DNA from: Roseovarius sp.
GTDB taxonomy: Bacteria > Pseudomonadota > Alphaproteobacteria > Rhodobacterales > Rhodobacteraceae
Assembly (NCBI GenBank): GCA_027493545.1
Contig: JAOSKR010000001.1
Coordinates: 276,001-340,000 of the forward strand
Direction: 5' to 3'
Length of the DNA: 64,000 nucleotides
Shown here in pieces: positions 8,754 to 16,943 of the stretch. The translations under genes and the position numbers were made by a program. Positions within the stretch are counted from its first letter, which is position 1. Every line of letters begins with the position of its first letter. The notes beneath the pieces were generated by a model. That model was given only the letters and a program-made list of their open reading frames with translations. It made no database searches and had not been told where the DNA came from.

Positions 8754-8774
8754 TCCCGTTGGTCTGATGCCGGC

Positions 8775-9887
8775 TCAGTTGGCCAGCCACGACTGGAACT
8801 TGGCGTCCAGATCGTCGCGATGGTCGGCCCACCACGGGAAGTCCATCAGGATCACGTTCTGGGTGTTGGCCGGATCGGTCGGCATGTGCGGGGCCATCTC
8901 GATACCCAGCTCGATGTGCTTGCCCACCAGCGGCGCCGAGGATGCGCGCGCCGGACCGTAGGAGATGTACTTGGCCTGATCTGCCAGCCGCTGGGTATCG
9001 GTGGCGAAACGGACGAAGTCGAGCACGCGGGCGAGCCGGTCCTCGGGCAGCCCCTCGGGGATGATCCAGCCGTCGAGATCGAAGATCTGCCCGTCCCACA
9101 GCATTGCCACCGGCTGGTTCTGCTCGGCGATGACCGAGAACAGTCGCCCGTTATAGGTGCTGCCGATCACCACTTCGCCATCGGCCAGCAGCTGCGGCGT
9201 CTCGGCGCCGGCGCTCCACCACACGGTCTGGTCCTTGATGGTGTCGAGCTTGGCCAGGGCGCGGCTGACGCCTTCATCGGTGCTCAGGACGTCGTAGATA
9301 TCCTCCTTGGCCACACCGTCGCACAGCAGCGACCATTCCATGTTGTAGAGCGGCGCCTTGTACATGCTGCGCTTGCCGGGGAAGGTCTCGAGGTCGAAGA
9401 CATCGCAGACCGAGGTTGGCGTCTTGCCGTTCCAGGCCTCGACATCGGTGCGATAGCCGTGAACGATCGAATAGACGATCTGCGGGATGAAGCAGTCCGA
9501 CATCAGCAGATCGCCGAAATCCTCCGAGGCCGGGGTGCCGTCGGGTGCCGGCGCGAGAACCTCGTCGGCGTCGATTTCCATTGCCAGCCCCTCGTCGCAA
9601 AGACGCATGGCATCTGCGATCACCACGTCGACCAGGTCCCAGGTCACGTTGCCGGCCTCTTCCATCGCCCGCAGCTTGGCCACCGCCTCGGCCGAGCTTT
9701 CGTCCCAGACGACCTCGACGTTGGGGTTCATCTCCTTGTAGGGCTCGGTATAGGCCTTGACCTGGCTCTTCTGATAGGCGCCGCCCCAGGACACCAGCGT
9801 CATCGAGTCGGCCATGTCTTCCGCCGCCACGGCCCCGGCCGACATCGCCAGCGCCGTGGAGGCAAGAAGTGTCTTCGAAAATCTCAT
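8775..9887 (-). CDS. Periplasmic solute-binding protein, spermidine/putrescine (PotD/YdcS) family
   Basis: This 370-residue protein has a Sec signal peptide (MRFSKTLLASTALAMSAGAVAAED, cleavage near residue 22). It is followed by LVSWGGAYQKSQVKAYTEPYK, a hallmark of the YdcS-like branch of the type II polyamine-binding family. Trp and acidic residues typical of cationic-ligand pockets are frequent (WDLVDVVIADA, YNMEW, WWSAGAETPQLL, LDGWIIPEG). The ATG at 9887 follows AAAGGGAGAATGAC. It is encoded between the ATPase gene and the two enlarged permeases. The neighbouring catabolic genes make a zwitterionic compound such as ectoine, or a diamine, a plausible ligand. Confidence 0.87.
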   Translation of the reverse strand: MRFSKTLLASTALAMSAGAVAAEDMADSMTLVSWGGAYQKSQVKAYTEPYKEMNPNVEVVWDESSAEAVAKLRAMEEAGNVTWDLVDVVIADAMRLCDEGLAMEIDADEVLAPAPDGTPASEDFGDLLMSDCFIPQIVYSIVHGYRTDVEAWNGKTPTSVCDVFDLETFPGKRSMYKAPLYNMEWSLLCDGVAKEDIYDVLSTDEGVSRALAKLDTIKDQTVWWSAGAETPQLLADGEVVIGSTYNGRLFSVIAEQNQPVAMLWDGQIFDLDGWIIPEGLPEDRLARVLDFVRFATDTQRLADQAKYISYGPARASSAPLVGKHIELGIEMAPHMPTDPANTQNVILMDFPWWADHRDDLDAKFQSWLAN

Positions 9888-10007
9888 GTCATTCTCCCTT
9901 TCGTTGTCCCGTTTCCTGAGTACGGGCTTCGCGTCACGGGCAAAAACGGCGAAACCTCGGAAGATCGCTGCCGGGCCGGGATGGCCGGGCGCGAGACCCC
10001 TCGGATC

Positions 10008-11111
10008 CTAGATCGCGTCCAGCGCCCGGCAGTCCTCGGGAAGCCAGCCGATCTCGATCTGGCTGCCCGGTTTCAACCGCTTCTGATCGGCCGAATTGCG
10101 TGTCTTGATGATGAAATCGTCGCGTCCGGCGACCTTGAGCCGGGTGCGAAAGACGTCGCCCATGTAGATGAACTCGGCCACCTCGGCCTTGAGCGTATGC
10201 GCGTTCTCGCCCAGCCGCGCGGTATCGACTTCGACCCGCTCGGGCCGGATCGAGATGGTGGTGCGCTCGCCGGGCCGGCTCACGTTCACCGGCTTGGCGT
10301 CGATCACCCCGCCATCGTCGAGCTCCACCAGCGCGACGCCTCCGCGAATTTCCCTGACCGTGCCTGCAAGCGTGTTGTTCTCGCCGATGAACTGGGCCAC
10401 GAAACTGTTCTGCGGGCTTTCATAGAGCTCGTCGGGCGGGGCGATCTGCTGGATGCGGCCGTCGTTGAACACCGCCACCCGGTCGGACATGGTCAGCGCC
10501 TCTGTCTGGTCGTGGGTGACATAGACCACGGTGATGCCGAGCTGGTGCGCCAGATTGGTGATCTCGAACTGCATGTGCTCGCGCAGCTGCTTGTCGAGCG
10601 CGCCCAGGGGCTCGTCCATCAGCACCAGCTCGGGCTCGAACACCAGCGCCCGGGCCAGCGCGATCCGCTGCTGCTGGCCGCCCGAAAGCTGCGCCGGGCG
10701 GCGACTGGCGAAATCGCCCATCTGCACCATGTCGAGCGCGCGCCCGACCTTTTCCTCGCGCTGCGGCTTGGCGATCTTGCGCACCTCCAGCGGAAAGCTG
10801 AGGTTCTCGGCCACCGTCATGTGCGGAAAAAGCGCGTAGTTCTGGAACACCATGCCGATGCCGCGCTTGTGCGGCGGGATGTTGTTGATCGAAACCCCGT
10901 CGAGCAGGATTTTCCCGTGCGTCGCGGTCTCGAAGCCGGCCAGCATCATCAGGCACGTGGTCTTGCCCGAACCGGAGGGCCCCAGCATGGTCAGGAATTC
11001 GCCCTTGGGAATCGCGAGGTTCAGATCTTTGACGACAAGGGTTTCACCGTCATAGCTCTTTTGCACACGTTCAAATGCAACGAATGCATCGCCACTTTGC
11101 GATTCGGACAA
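10008..11111 (-). CDS. ABC transporter ATP-binding protein, PotA-like
   Basis: This 367-residue cytoplasmic ATPase energises the Pot-type transporter. It has Walker A GPSGSGKTT, Q-loop VFQNYALFPHM, signature LSGGQQQR, Walker B ELVLMDEP and H-loop VTHDQ in that order, followed by a C-terminal TOBE domain (about 270-360). I prefer the TTG at 11111 (then SESQSGDAF) because GGGGAGA lies six to seven bases upstream; an in-frame ATG at 11189 would add a stretch that overlaps a stem-loop and does not resemble the family. The aminotransferase gene is 138 bases upstream on the same strand, so the transporter and catabolic genes may be cotranscribed or have linked promoters. Confidence 0.9.
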   Translation of the reverse strand: MSESQSGDAFVAFERVQKSYDGETLVVKDLNLAIPKGEFLTMLGPSGSGKTTCLMMLAGFETATHGKILLDGVSINNIPPHKRGIGMVFQNYALFPHMTVAENLSFPLEVRKIAKPQREEKVGRALDMVQMGDFASRRPAQLSGGQQQRIALARALVFEPELVLMDEPLGALDKQLREHMQFEITNLAHQLGITVVYVTHDQTEALTMSDRVAVFNDGRIQQIAPPDELYESPQNSFVAQFIGENNTLAGTVREIRGGVALVELDDGGVIDAKPVNVSRPGERTTISIRPERVEVDTARLGENAHTLKAEVAEFIYMGDVFRTRLKVAGRDDFIIKTRNSADQKRLKPGSQIEIGWLPEDCRALDAI

Positions 11112-11134
11112 ATATCGTCTCCCCGTTTCATTAT

Positions 11135-11157
11135 GCGCGATTGCCGCGCTTTTTTTT
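11135..11157 (+). terminator. Plus-strand hairpin with eight-T tail
   Basis: GCGCG, a five-base loop and CGCGC are followed by TTTTTTTT, the usual form of an intrinsic terminator for plus-strand transcription. All genes around it are on the minus strand, so it would stop antisense or read-through RNA. On the minus strand the same stem lies in the leader of the ATPase gene. Confidence 0.45.
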
Positions 11158-11249
11158 CGTACTAAACCCGTTCCAGGCCCTCGGTGCAACCGTTTTGCGG
11201 CGCTTTCGTCGCGATATGCGACAGCGCCGCGATACCGGTCCGGCCCACC

Positions 11250-12620
11250 CTAGCCCAGCACCGCGCCGACCGCGGCCGCCGTCCTGGCGACGATTTCGTC
11301 GGCCTCGGCGCGGCTGAGGCAGAAGGGCGGTGCAAAGCCAAGGATATCGCCCTGCGGCATCGCCCGGCCGATCACGCCGTGCTCGAGCAGCGCCGCGGCG
11401 ATCCGCGGCCCGACCTTGTCGGCGGCGTCGAAAAAGCGGCGGTTGTCGCGATCCTGCACGAACTCCACCGCGCAGAGCATGCCCTCGCCGCGCACCTCGC
11501 CGACATGGGCGTGCCCGCCCAGCGCCTGCGTCATCGTCTCGTTGAGGTACCGGCCCACCATGCCGGCATTGGCGATGAGTTCGAGATCGTCGAGCAGCCG
11601 CAGGTTCGCCACCCCGGCCGCGGCGGCGATGGGATGGGCCGAATAGGTCCAGCCATGCCCGATCGGCCCGTTCTCGTCGGTGCCCTCCTCCAGCACCTTC
11701 CACATCTTCTCGCCGACGATCGACCCCGAGAGCGGCGCATAGGCGCTGGTCAGCCCCTTGGCGATGGTGATGAGGTCCGGGCGCATCCCGTAATGATCCG
11801 AGCCGAACATGCTGCCCAGCCGCCCGAACCCGGTCACCACCTCGTCGGCGACAAGCAGGATGTCGTGACGGTCGAGCACCTTCTGGATCGCCGCCCAATA
11901 GCCCTCGGGCGGGGGCACGATGCCGCCGGTACCCAGCACCGGCTCGCCGATGAAGGCGGCGATGGTGTCGGCGCCCTCGCGCGCGATCAGCGCCTCGAGC
12001 GCCTCGGCGCAATGGGCCACGAACTCGGCCTCGCTCTGGCCGGTGTCCTCGCGGCGATAGTAATAGGGCGCCTCGGTGTGGAGCACCTGCGCCAGCGGCA
12101 GGTCGAACTTGCGGTGAAAGAGCTCCAGCCCGGTCAGCGAACCGGTCATCAGCCCCGAGCCGTGATAGCCGCGCCAGCGCGAGATGATCTTCTTCTTTTC
12201 GGGCCGGCCGAGAATGTTGTTGTAGTACCAGATCAGCTTGATGTTGGTCTCGTTGGCGTCCGAGCCCGAAAGCCCGAAATAGACCTTGCTCATGCCTTTG
12301 GGCGCGCGGTCGAGGATCATCTTGGCGAGCGTGATGCTGACCTCGGTGCCGTGGCCGACATAGGCGTGGTAATAGGCCAGTTCGCGCGCCTGTTCGGCGA
12401 TCGCATCGGCGATCTCGGCCCGGCCGTAGCCGGCGTTGACGCAATAGAGCCCGGCGAAGGCATCTAGCAGCCGGATGCCGTCGCGATCCTCGATGTGACA
12501 GCCCGATCCCCCGGTCACGATCCGGTTCGGCGCCTCGCCGCGGGCGAACTGCGCCAGATGCGTCGAGGGGTGAAAGAAGTTTTCGCGGTCCCACTGGTCC
12601 AGTTGATCGTTTCTCAGCAT
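11250..12620 (-). CDS. Class III aminotransferase; candidate diaminobutyrate transaminase (Atf/DoeD-like)
   Basis: This 456-residue PLP-dependent omega-aminotransferase shows the class III order: N-terminal LLDAFAGLYCVNAGYGR, FGLSGSDANETNIK, ISRWRGYHGSG, the PLP-ring Asp region LLVADEVVTGFGRLG and the Schiff-base Lys in LITIAKGLTSAYAPL. The start at 12620 (MLRNDQLDQW) matches the family. In characterised ectoine clusters an aminotransferase (Atf or DoeD) converts L-2,4-diaminobutyrate to aspartate semialdehyde and lies beside an aldehyde dehydrogenase and an AsnC regulator. That arrangement is present here, so this role is the best inference. Taurine, beta-alanine or polyamine:pyruvate activity remains possible from sequence alone. 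Confidence 0.85.
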   Translation of the reverse strand: MLRNDQLDQWDRENFFHPSTHLAQFARGEAPNRIVTGGSGCHIEDRDGIRLLDAFAGLYCVNAGYGRAEIADAIAEQARELAYYHAYVGHGTEVSITLAKMILDRAPKGMSKVYFGLSGSDANETNIKLIWYYNNILGRPEKKKIISRWRGYHGSGLMTGSLTGLELFHRKFDLPLAQVLHTEAPYYYRREDTGQSEAEFVAHCAEALEALIAREGADTIAAFIGEPVLGTGGIVPPPEGYWAAIQKVLDRHDILLVADEVVTGFGRLGSMFGSDHYGMRPDLITIAKGLTSAYAPLSGSIVGEKMWKVLEEGTDENGPIGHGWTYSAHPIAAAAGVANLRLLDDLELIANAGMVGRYLNETMTQALGGHAHVGEVRGEGMLCAVEFVQDRDNRRFFDAADKVGPRIAAALLEHGVIGRAMPQGDILGFAPPFCLSRAEADEIVARTAAAVGAVLG

Positions 12621-12657
12621 CGCTTCATCCTTTCCGGCAGGGCGCGCGGCCCTGTCC

Positions 12658-12680
12658 TTCATCTTTCCAGAAATACTCGA
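12658..12680 (-). repeat. Short dispersed extragenic repeat A, copy 3
   Basis: On the minus strand it reads TCGAGTATTTCTGGAAAGAT then GAA, between the aldehyde dehydrogenase stop and the aminotransferase start. It matches the GAGTATTT-spacer-AAAGATGAA core of the other copies but lacks the leading C block. Confidence 0.65.
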
Positions 12681-12697
12681 ACTTTGCCGGCGCCGGC

Positions 12698-14176
12698 TCA
12701 CGCCCAGTCGCGGCAGACGTACTTGATCTCCATGAACTCCTCCATGCCCCTGCGGGCCCCCTCGCGGCCCAGTCCCGACTGCTTGACCCCGCCAAAGGGG
12801 ATCGGCGCGCCGGTCACCTTGGTGCGGTTCACCGCCACCATGCCGAACTGCAGCGCGCGGGTGACGCGGTAGATGCGGCGCGGGTCGTGGCTGTGCAGAT
12901 AGGCGATGAGCCCGTATTCCGTGCCGTTGGCGCGCGCCACCACCTCGTCCTCGCTGTCAAAGGCCGCGATCGGCGCCACCGGGCCGAAGGTCTCCTCGCG
13001 CATGATCGCGGCCGTCTCGGGCACATCCACAAGCACCGTCGGGCGATAGAAGAGCGAACCCAGTTCCGCCGCCCGCTCGCCCCCCAGGGCGAGCCGCGCG
13101 CCCTTCGCCAGCGCGTTGGCGACGTGGCTTTCCTGCTTCTTCACCGCCGCCTCGTTCATCAGCGGGCCGATATCGGGGTCGTCCATGCCACGCCCCAGCG
13201 TCAGTGCCCTGGTCGCCGCGACGAAACGGCGGCAGAACTCGTCGTAGATCGGGCGCTCGACATAGATCCGGTTGGCGCCGAGGCAGTCCTGCCCCGAGGT
13301 CGCCCATTTCGCCGCCATGGTCTCGGCGATGGCGGTGTCCATGTCCGCGCCCTTGAAGACGATTACCGGTGCGTGCCCGCCGAGTTCCATCACCAGCTTC
13401 TTCACGGTGTCGGCGGACTGGCGGTAAAGCAGCCGCCCGACCTCGGTCGAGCCGGTGAAGGACACCACCCTTACCCGCGTATCCGCCGTCCATGGCGGCA
13501 CCACGGTCGAGGCCCGCCCCGTCACCACGTTGAAGACCCCCGCCGGCACGCCCGCGCGCTCGGCCAGTTCGGCCAGCGCCAGCGCCGAAAACGGGGTCTC
13601 GTGGCTCGGGTGGGCGACCACGGCGCAGCCCGCCGCGATCGCGGCGGCCGCCTTGCGTGTCAGCATCGCCGCGGGAAAGTTCCACGGCGTGATCAGCGCC
13701 GCGACGCCCACCGGCTCCAGCCACAGCTCGACCTCGGCGTCCGCCAGATGGCTGGTGACGCCCTCGATATTGGGGCGCTTGGCCTCTTCGGCGTAATATT
13801 CGACAAAGCTCGCGGCATAGTCGATCTCGCCGCGCGCCTCCGAGATCGGCTTGCCCTGTTCCAGCACCATGATGCGGGCCAGATCCTCGCGATGCGCCAC
13901 CATCAGGTCGAACCAGCGCCGCAGGATCGCCGCGCGTTCCTGCGGCAGGGTCATCGACCAACCGGCAAAGGCCGCCTGCGCGACATCGACGACGGCGGCG
14001 GATTCGCCCGCCGAGAGGCTGGCCACGTCACCCAGCCGGTCGCCGGTTGCGGGGTCGTGCACCGCCAGCGTCTCACCCGAGCCGGCGGCGCACCACTTGC
14101 CGCCGACATAGGAAAAGCTGCGCACCAGCGCCTTGTCCGTGATCCCGGCATTCAGGGTGATGGCCTTGTCCAACAT
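12698..14176 (-). CDS. NAD(P)-dependent aldehyde dehydrogenase; candidate aspartate-semialdehyde dehydrogenase (Ssd/DoeC-like)
   Basis: This 492-residue ALDH resembles succinate-semialdehyde dehydrogenases. The oxyanion Asn is in TPWNFP, the general-base Glu in VMELGGH, the nucleophile Cys in SGQDCLGANR and the cofactor Glu in REETFGPV. Two positions are odd: the cofactor-binding Lys usually seen as KP after the GC(T/A)V strand is His (VVAHPSHETPFSA), and the usual GGNAP is GGHAP. The ATG at 14176 follows GGAGGAGA. In ectoine clusters the dehydrogenase oxidises aspartate semialdehyde to aspartate. It lies between the aminotransferase and the AsnC regulator, which supports that role. Confidence 0.85.
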   Translation of the reverse strand: MLDKAITLNAGITDKALVRSFSYVGGKWCAAGSGETLAVHDPATGDRLGDVASLSAGESAAVVDVAQAAFAGWSMTLPQERAAILRRWFDLMVAHREDLARIMVLEQGKPISEARGEIDYAASFVEYYAEEAKRPNIEGVTSHLADAEVELWLEPVGVAALITPWNFPAAMLTRKAAAAIAAGCAVVAHPSHETPFSALALAELAERAGVPAGVFNVVTGRASTVVPPWTADTRVRVVSFTGSTEVGRLLYRQSADTVKKLVMELGGHAPVIVFKGADMDTAIAETMAAKWATSGQDCLGANRIYVERPIYDEFCRRFVAATRALTLGRGMDDPDIGPLMNEAAVKKQESHVANALAKGARLALGGERAAELGSLFYRPTVLVDVPETAAIMREETFGPVAPIAAFDSEDEVVARANGTEYGLIAYLHSHDPRRIYRVTRALQFGMVAVNRTKVTGAPIPFGGVKQSGLGREGARRGMEEFMEIKYVCRDWA

Positions 14177-14299
14177 GGGTCTCCTCCGGCGCGTCTGCAC
14201 GGACGATACCGCCACGCCCGCAGTCGGCGGGACTTTAGTCCGGCGCCATGACAGAAGATTCTTCTGCCAGCCGCCGCTTCGGCCAAAGCTCCATCCGCC

Positions 14300-14775
14300 T
14301 CAGTCGCCCAGGAGCGCCTCAAGCGGCGGCGGGCCGCCGCCCTTCACCGGCTTGGTCACCACATAGGTGAAATACCGCGCCAGCCCCACCCGCGCCTCCA
14401 GCAGGGTGTCGACCAGACGCTGATAGCTGTCGATGTCGCGGGTCACGATCTGCAACAGATAGTCGAACCCCCGCCCAGCGCCCAGCAGGCGATGATTTCG
14501 TCGTGCCGCTGCACCGCCTCTTCAAAAAGCCGGAACGCCGCCGCGGTATGGTCGTGCAGTTCGGCGGCGACAAAGACGGTGACGTGCGGCGCGAGCCTTT
14601 TCAGGGCGATGCGCGCGCCGTAGCCCTCGATGATGCCGGCCTCCTCGAGCTTGCGCAGCCGCTCCCAGCACGGGCTGGCCGAGAGCCCGACCCGCCCGGC
14701 CAGCTCGGCCTTGGTGATCCGCCCCCGGGTCGAGAGCACCCGCAGGATTTCGATGTCGCGGGCGTCGAGCTTCAT
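14300..14775 (-). CDS. Lrp/AsnC family regulator (AsnC/DoeX-like), frameshifted in a C-run
   Basis: The N-terminal helix-turn-helix is clear (LDARDIEILRVLSTRGRITK, AELAGRVGLSASPCWERLRK), followed by the RAM ligand-binding domain. The frame breaks at the CCCCC run 14468-14472 after CWALGGG. Adding one base restores FDYLLQIVTRDIDSYQRL, a textbook Lrp continuation, and a stop at 14300. The repaired protein is about 158 residues, the normal family length. Its start overlaps the eutC stop as ATGA. AsnC-type regulators are standard members of ectoine catabolic operons and are thought to sense pathway intermediates. The break is probably a sequence error. Confidence 0.85.
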
Positions 14776-15764
14776 GCCCGGATCACCGTACCCGTATCGC
14801 GGCCCTGCAGAAGCGCGTGGACATGGCTGGCGATGGCGGTGTCCTGCGCGCCGGTGCCGGTCAGGTCGGCGATGGTGATGTCCTCGGGGCTCCGCCGCCC
14901 CGGCGCCGCGCCGGTGATCACCTGCCCCAGCTCGGCCGGGATGCCGCCCTGCCAGAACCCGGCGTCGATGGCGGCGCGCAGCTCGCCCATCGCCTGTACC
15001 TGGGTGGCGCGGTCGGCGACATAGAGATCGGCGCGCGCCAGCGCTCCGGGCTCGATCTCGTTCTTGCCGGCCTGGTCCGACCCCATCGCGGTGATGTGCA
15101 ACCCCGGATGCAGCCATTCCTCCTTCAGCACCGGCGCCCGCGCCGGCGTCGTCGTCACCACCAGCTGGCACTCGGCCACCAATTGCCCGGGGTCCGAAAC
15201 GATCTCGGCCTCCACCGGCAGCACATTGGCCAGGTCGCGCGCGCATTCCGCCGCCCGCTGCCCGTCACGGCCCCAGACGATCAGCCGCTTGAACGGGCGC
15301 ACCAGATGCGCCGCCTGCATCTGCAGCCGAGCCTGCGCCCCGCTGCCGATGACGCCCGCGGTCTCGACCCTCTCGGGCGCCAGGTGGCGGGCCGCCACCG
15401 CGCCGGCGGCAGCGGTGCGGATGTCGGTCAGGTAGCCGTTGTCGAGAAAGAGCGCCTCGACCAGCCCGGTTTTCGCCGAAAGGAGGATCATCAGCCCGTT
15501 GAGGGATGCCAGACCCAGCTTGGGGTTGTCGAAAAAGCCCGGGCTGACCTTGATCGCGAAGCCGTCGAGCCCGGGGATGTAGGCGGTCTTGACATCGACC
15601 TCGCCGTTGACCATCGGCAATTCCATCGACAGGACCGGCGGCATCACCACCTCGCCCCGCGCCAGCGCGACGAAGGCGCGCTCGATCACGTCGACCACTC
15701 CGAGGTCGAGCGCGACCAGCCCGCGCAGATCGGCCTCGGTCAGTATCCGGATGTCATGGGCCAT
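14772..15764 (-). CDS. eutC: Ornithine cyclodeaminase-family protein EutC
   Basis: This 330-residue member of the ornithine cyclodeaminase family has KTAYIPGLDGFAIKVSPGFF and DIRTAAAGAVAARHLAPE in the substrate and dimer region. A Rossmann loop follows (VIGSGAQARLQMQA, about residue 139), with VTTTPARAPVL and ITAMGSDQAGKNEI. In ectoine/hydroxyectoine clusters this gene, with eutB, is assigned to the hydroxyectoine-specific steps. It overlaps eutB by 11 bases at its start and the AsnC-like gene by 4 at its end, giving a tight eutB-eutC-asnC unit. The family alone would not fix the function; the neighbours do. Confidence 0.88.
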   Translation of the reverse strand: MAHDIRILTEADLRGLVALDLGVVDVIERAFVALARGEVVMPPVLSMELPMVNGEVDVKTAYIPGLDGFAIKVSPGFFDNPKLGLASLNGLMILLSAKTGLVEALFLDNGYLTDIRTAAAGAVAARHLAPERVETAGVIGSGAQARLQMQAAHLVRPFKRLIVWGRDGQRAAECARDLANVLPVEAEIVSDPGQLVAECQLVVTTTPARAPVLKEEWLHPGLHITAMGSDQAGKNEIEPGALARADLYVADRATQVQAMGELRAAIDAGFWQGGIPAELGQVITGAAPGRRSPEDITIADLTGTGAQDTAIASHVHALLQGRDTGTVIRA

Positions 15765-16774
15765 CGACGCTCCCTCCCCCGTAAACCCGGCCCCTGACGG
15801 TCAGGTCGCCCAACACCACGTCCTGCCCCGTCACCACGCGGGTAAAGAGCGCCATGTCGGGGTTGCGCCCGGTGACGATGGTCGCCGCCGGCCCTCGCAG
15901 GCGCACCCGGCCGGTCAGAACCGCCGCCAGCCCCACGGCGCTGGCGCCCTCGGCCACGAGCCGGTCCTCGTAATAGAGCACCTGCATGGCGCGGTAGATG
16001 TCGTCCTCGCTGACCAGCACGGCCTCGTCGAGCAGGTCGCGGCACATCGCCAGCGTCAGCCGGTTTTCCGTCCCGATGCCGCCGCCGAGGCTGTCGGCAA
16101 GGCTCGCCACCTCCTCCACGGCGACCGGGCGACCGGCGGCGAGGCTTTCATGCATCGCCGCGCCGCGATCCATCGAGACGCCGATGATGCGGATATCCGG
16201 TTTGATCGTCCTGGCAGCCAGCGCCACCCCTGCCGCAAGCCCGCCCCCCGAAAGCGGCACCAGCAGCGTGTCGAGATCGGGGCGGCGGGCCATGATCTCG
16301 AGCCCGATGGTGCCCTGCCCGGCGATCACCCTTGCATCGTCGAAAGGCGGGATCTCGGCCAGCCCGTCCTCGGCCACCAGCCGCTGCACCTCGTCCTGCG
16401 CGTCGTCCTGGCTGCGCCCGACAATCCGTGCCTCGGCGCCCAGTGCGCGGATACCCTCGACCTTGGCGCGCGGCACCAGTTCCGACATGCAGATCACCGC
16501 CCGCAATCCCCGCTCGCGCGCGGCCCAGGCGACCCCCGCGCCCGTGATTGCCGGTCGAACAGCAGGTGACGCCAACAACATCGCCCAGCCCCGCCACCGC
16601 GTTCATCGCCCCGCGCAGCTTGAACGCGCCGATCGGCTGTGCGGTCTCGAGCTTGAGCAGGAATTCGTGCCCGGCAACCTTGCTCATGCGGGGCGAGGGC
16701 ACCAGCGGCGTGCCGTCCGCCACCCCGCGGATCACCTCCGCGGCGGCCATGATATCGGCCAGTGTCGGCGTCAC
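15754..16774 (-). CDS. eutB: Threonine dehydratase-like EutB (hydroxyectoine utilisation), frameshifted in a C-run
   Basis: This fold-type II PLP enzyme is related to threonine/serine dehydratases, and in hydroxyectoine pathways is thought to remove the hydroxyl-derived group. The PLP Lys is in GAFKLRGA (about residue 52) and the substrate loop is CSTGNHGRG. The phosphate-binding glycine loop is PLSGGGLAAG. One extra base in the CCCCC run 16533-16537 splits the frame right after STGNHGRG; removing it joins VAWAARERGLRAVICM in frame and yields about 339 residues, the usual length. The GTG at 16774 is preceded by GGGGAGA. It is transcribed divergently from eutD across a 169-base region with a large dyad. 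Confidence 0.87.
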
Positions 16775-16845
16775 GCGTTTCTCCCCGTTTCTTGCCGCGC
16801 ACTCTTGCCCCGGGGGGCGCCCGCGTCAACTCCAAGGGGGTCCGA

Positions 16846-16885
16846 GCGGCCGAAAACGACACCGGACATGCCGTTTTCTGGCCGC
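16846..16885. promoter_or_regulatory. Large inverted repeat between eutB and eutD (candidate operator)
   Basis: GCGGCCGAAAACG at 16846-16858 and CGTTTTCTGGCCGC at 16872-16885 are inverted copies differing by one inserted base, with a 13-base spacer. The dyad sits in the shared regulatory region of the divergent eutB and eutD genes, well placed to control both. The AsnC-like protein encoded nearby or an EnuR/MocR-type regulator elsewhere could bind; neither is shown. Confidence 0.6.
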
Positions 16886-16943
16886 GCCCGCGCTGGCGGG
16901 GACGGTAAGGCTGGAGCCGACACCAAGACAGGAGCCGCCGGAC

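Noticed and set aside
8403..11165. A 920-codon plus-strand open frame across the first transporter operon
   Set aside because: It is antisense to well-recognised ABC genes, is rich in Arg, Gly and His and has no domain; long antisense frames are expected at this G+C.
14319..14573. Separate small gene downstream of the Lrp/AsnC N-terminal part
   Set aside because: That frame has no Lrp content; the genuine continuation lies in another frame after adding one base at 14468-14472.
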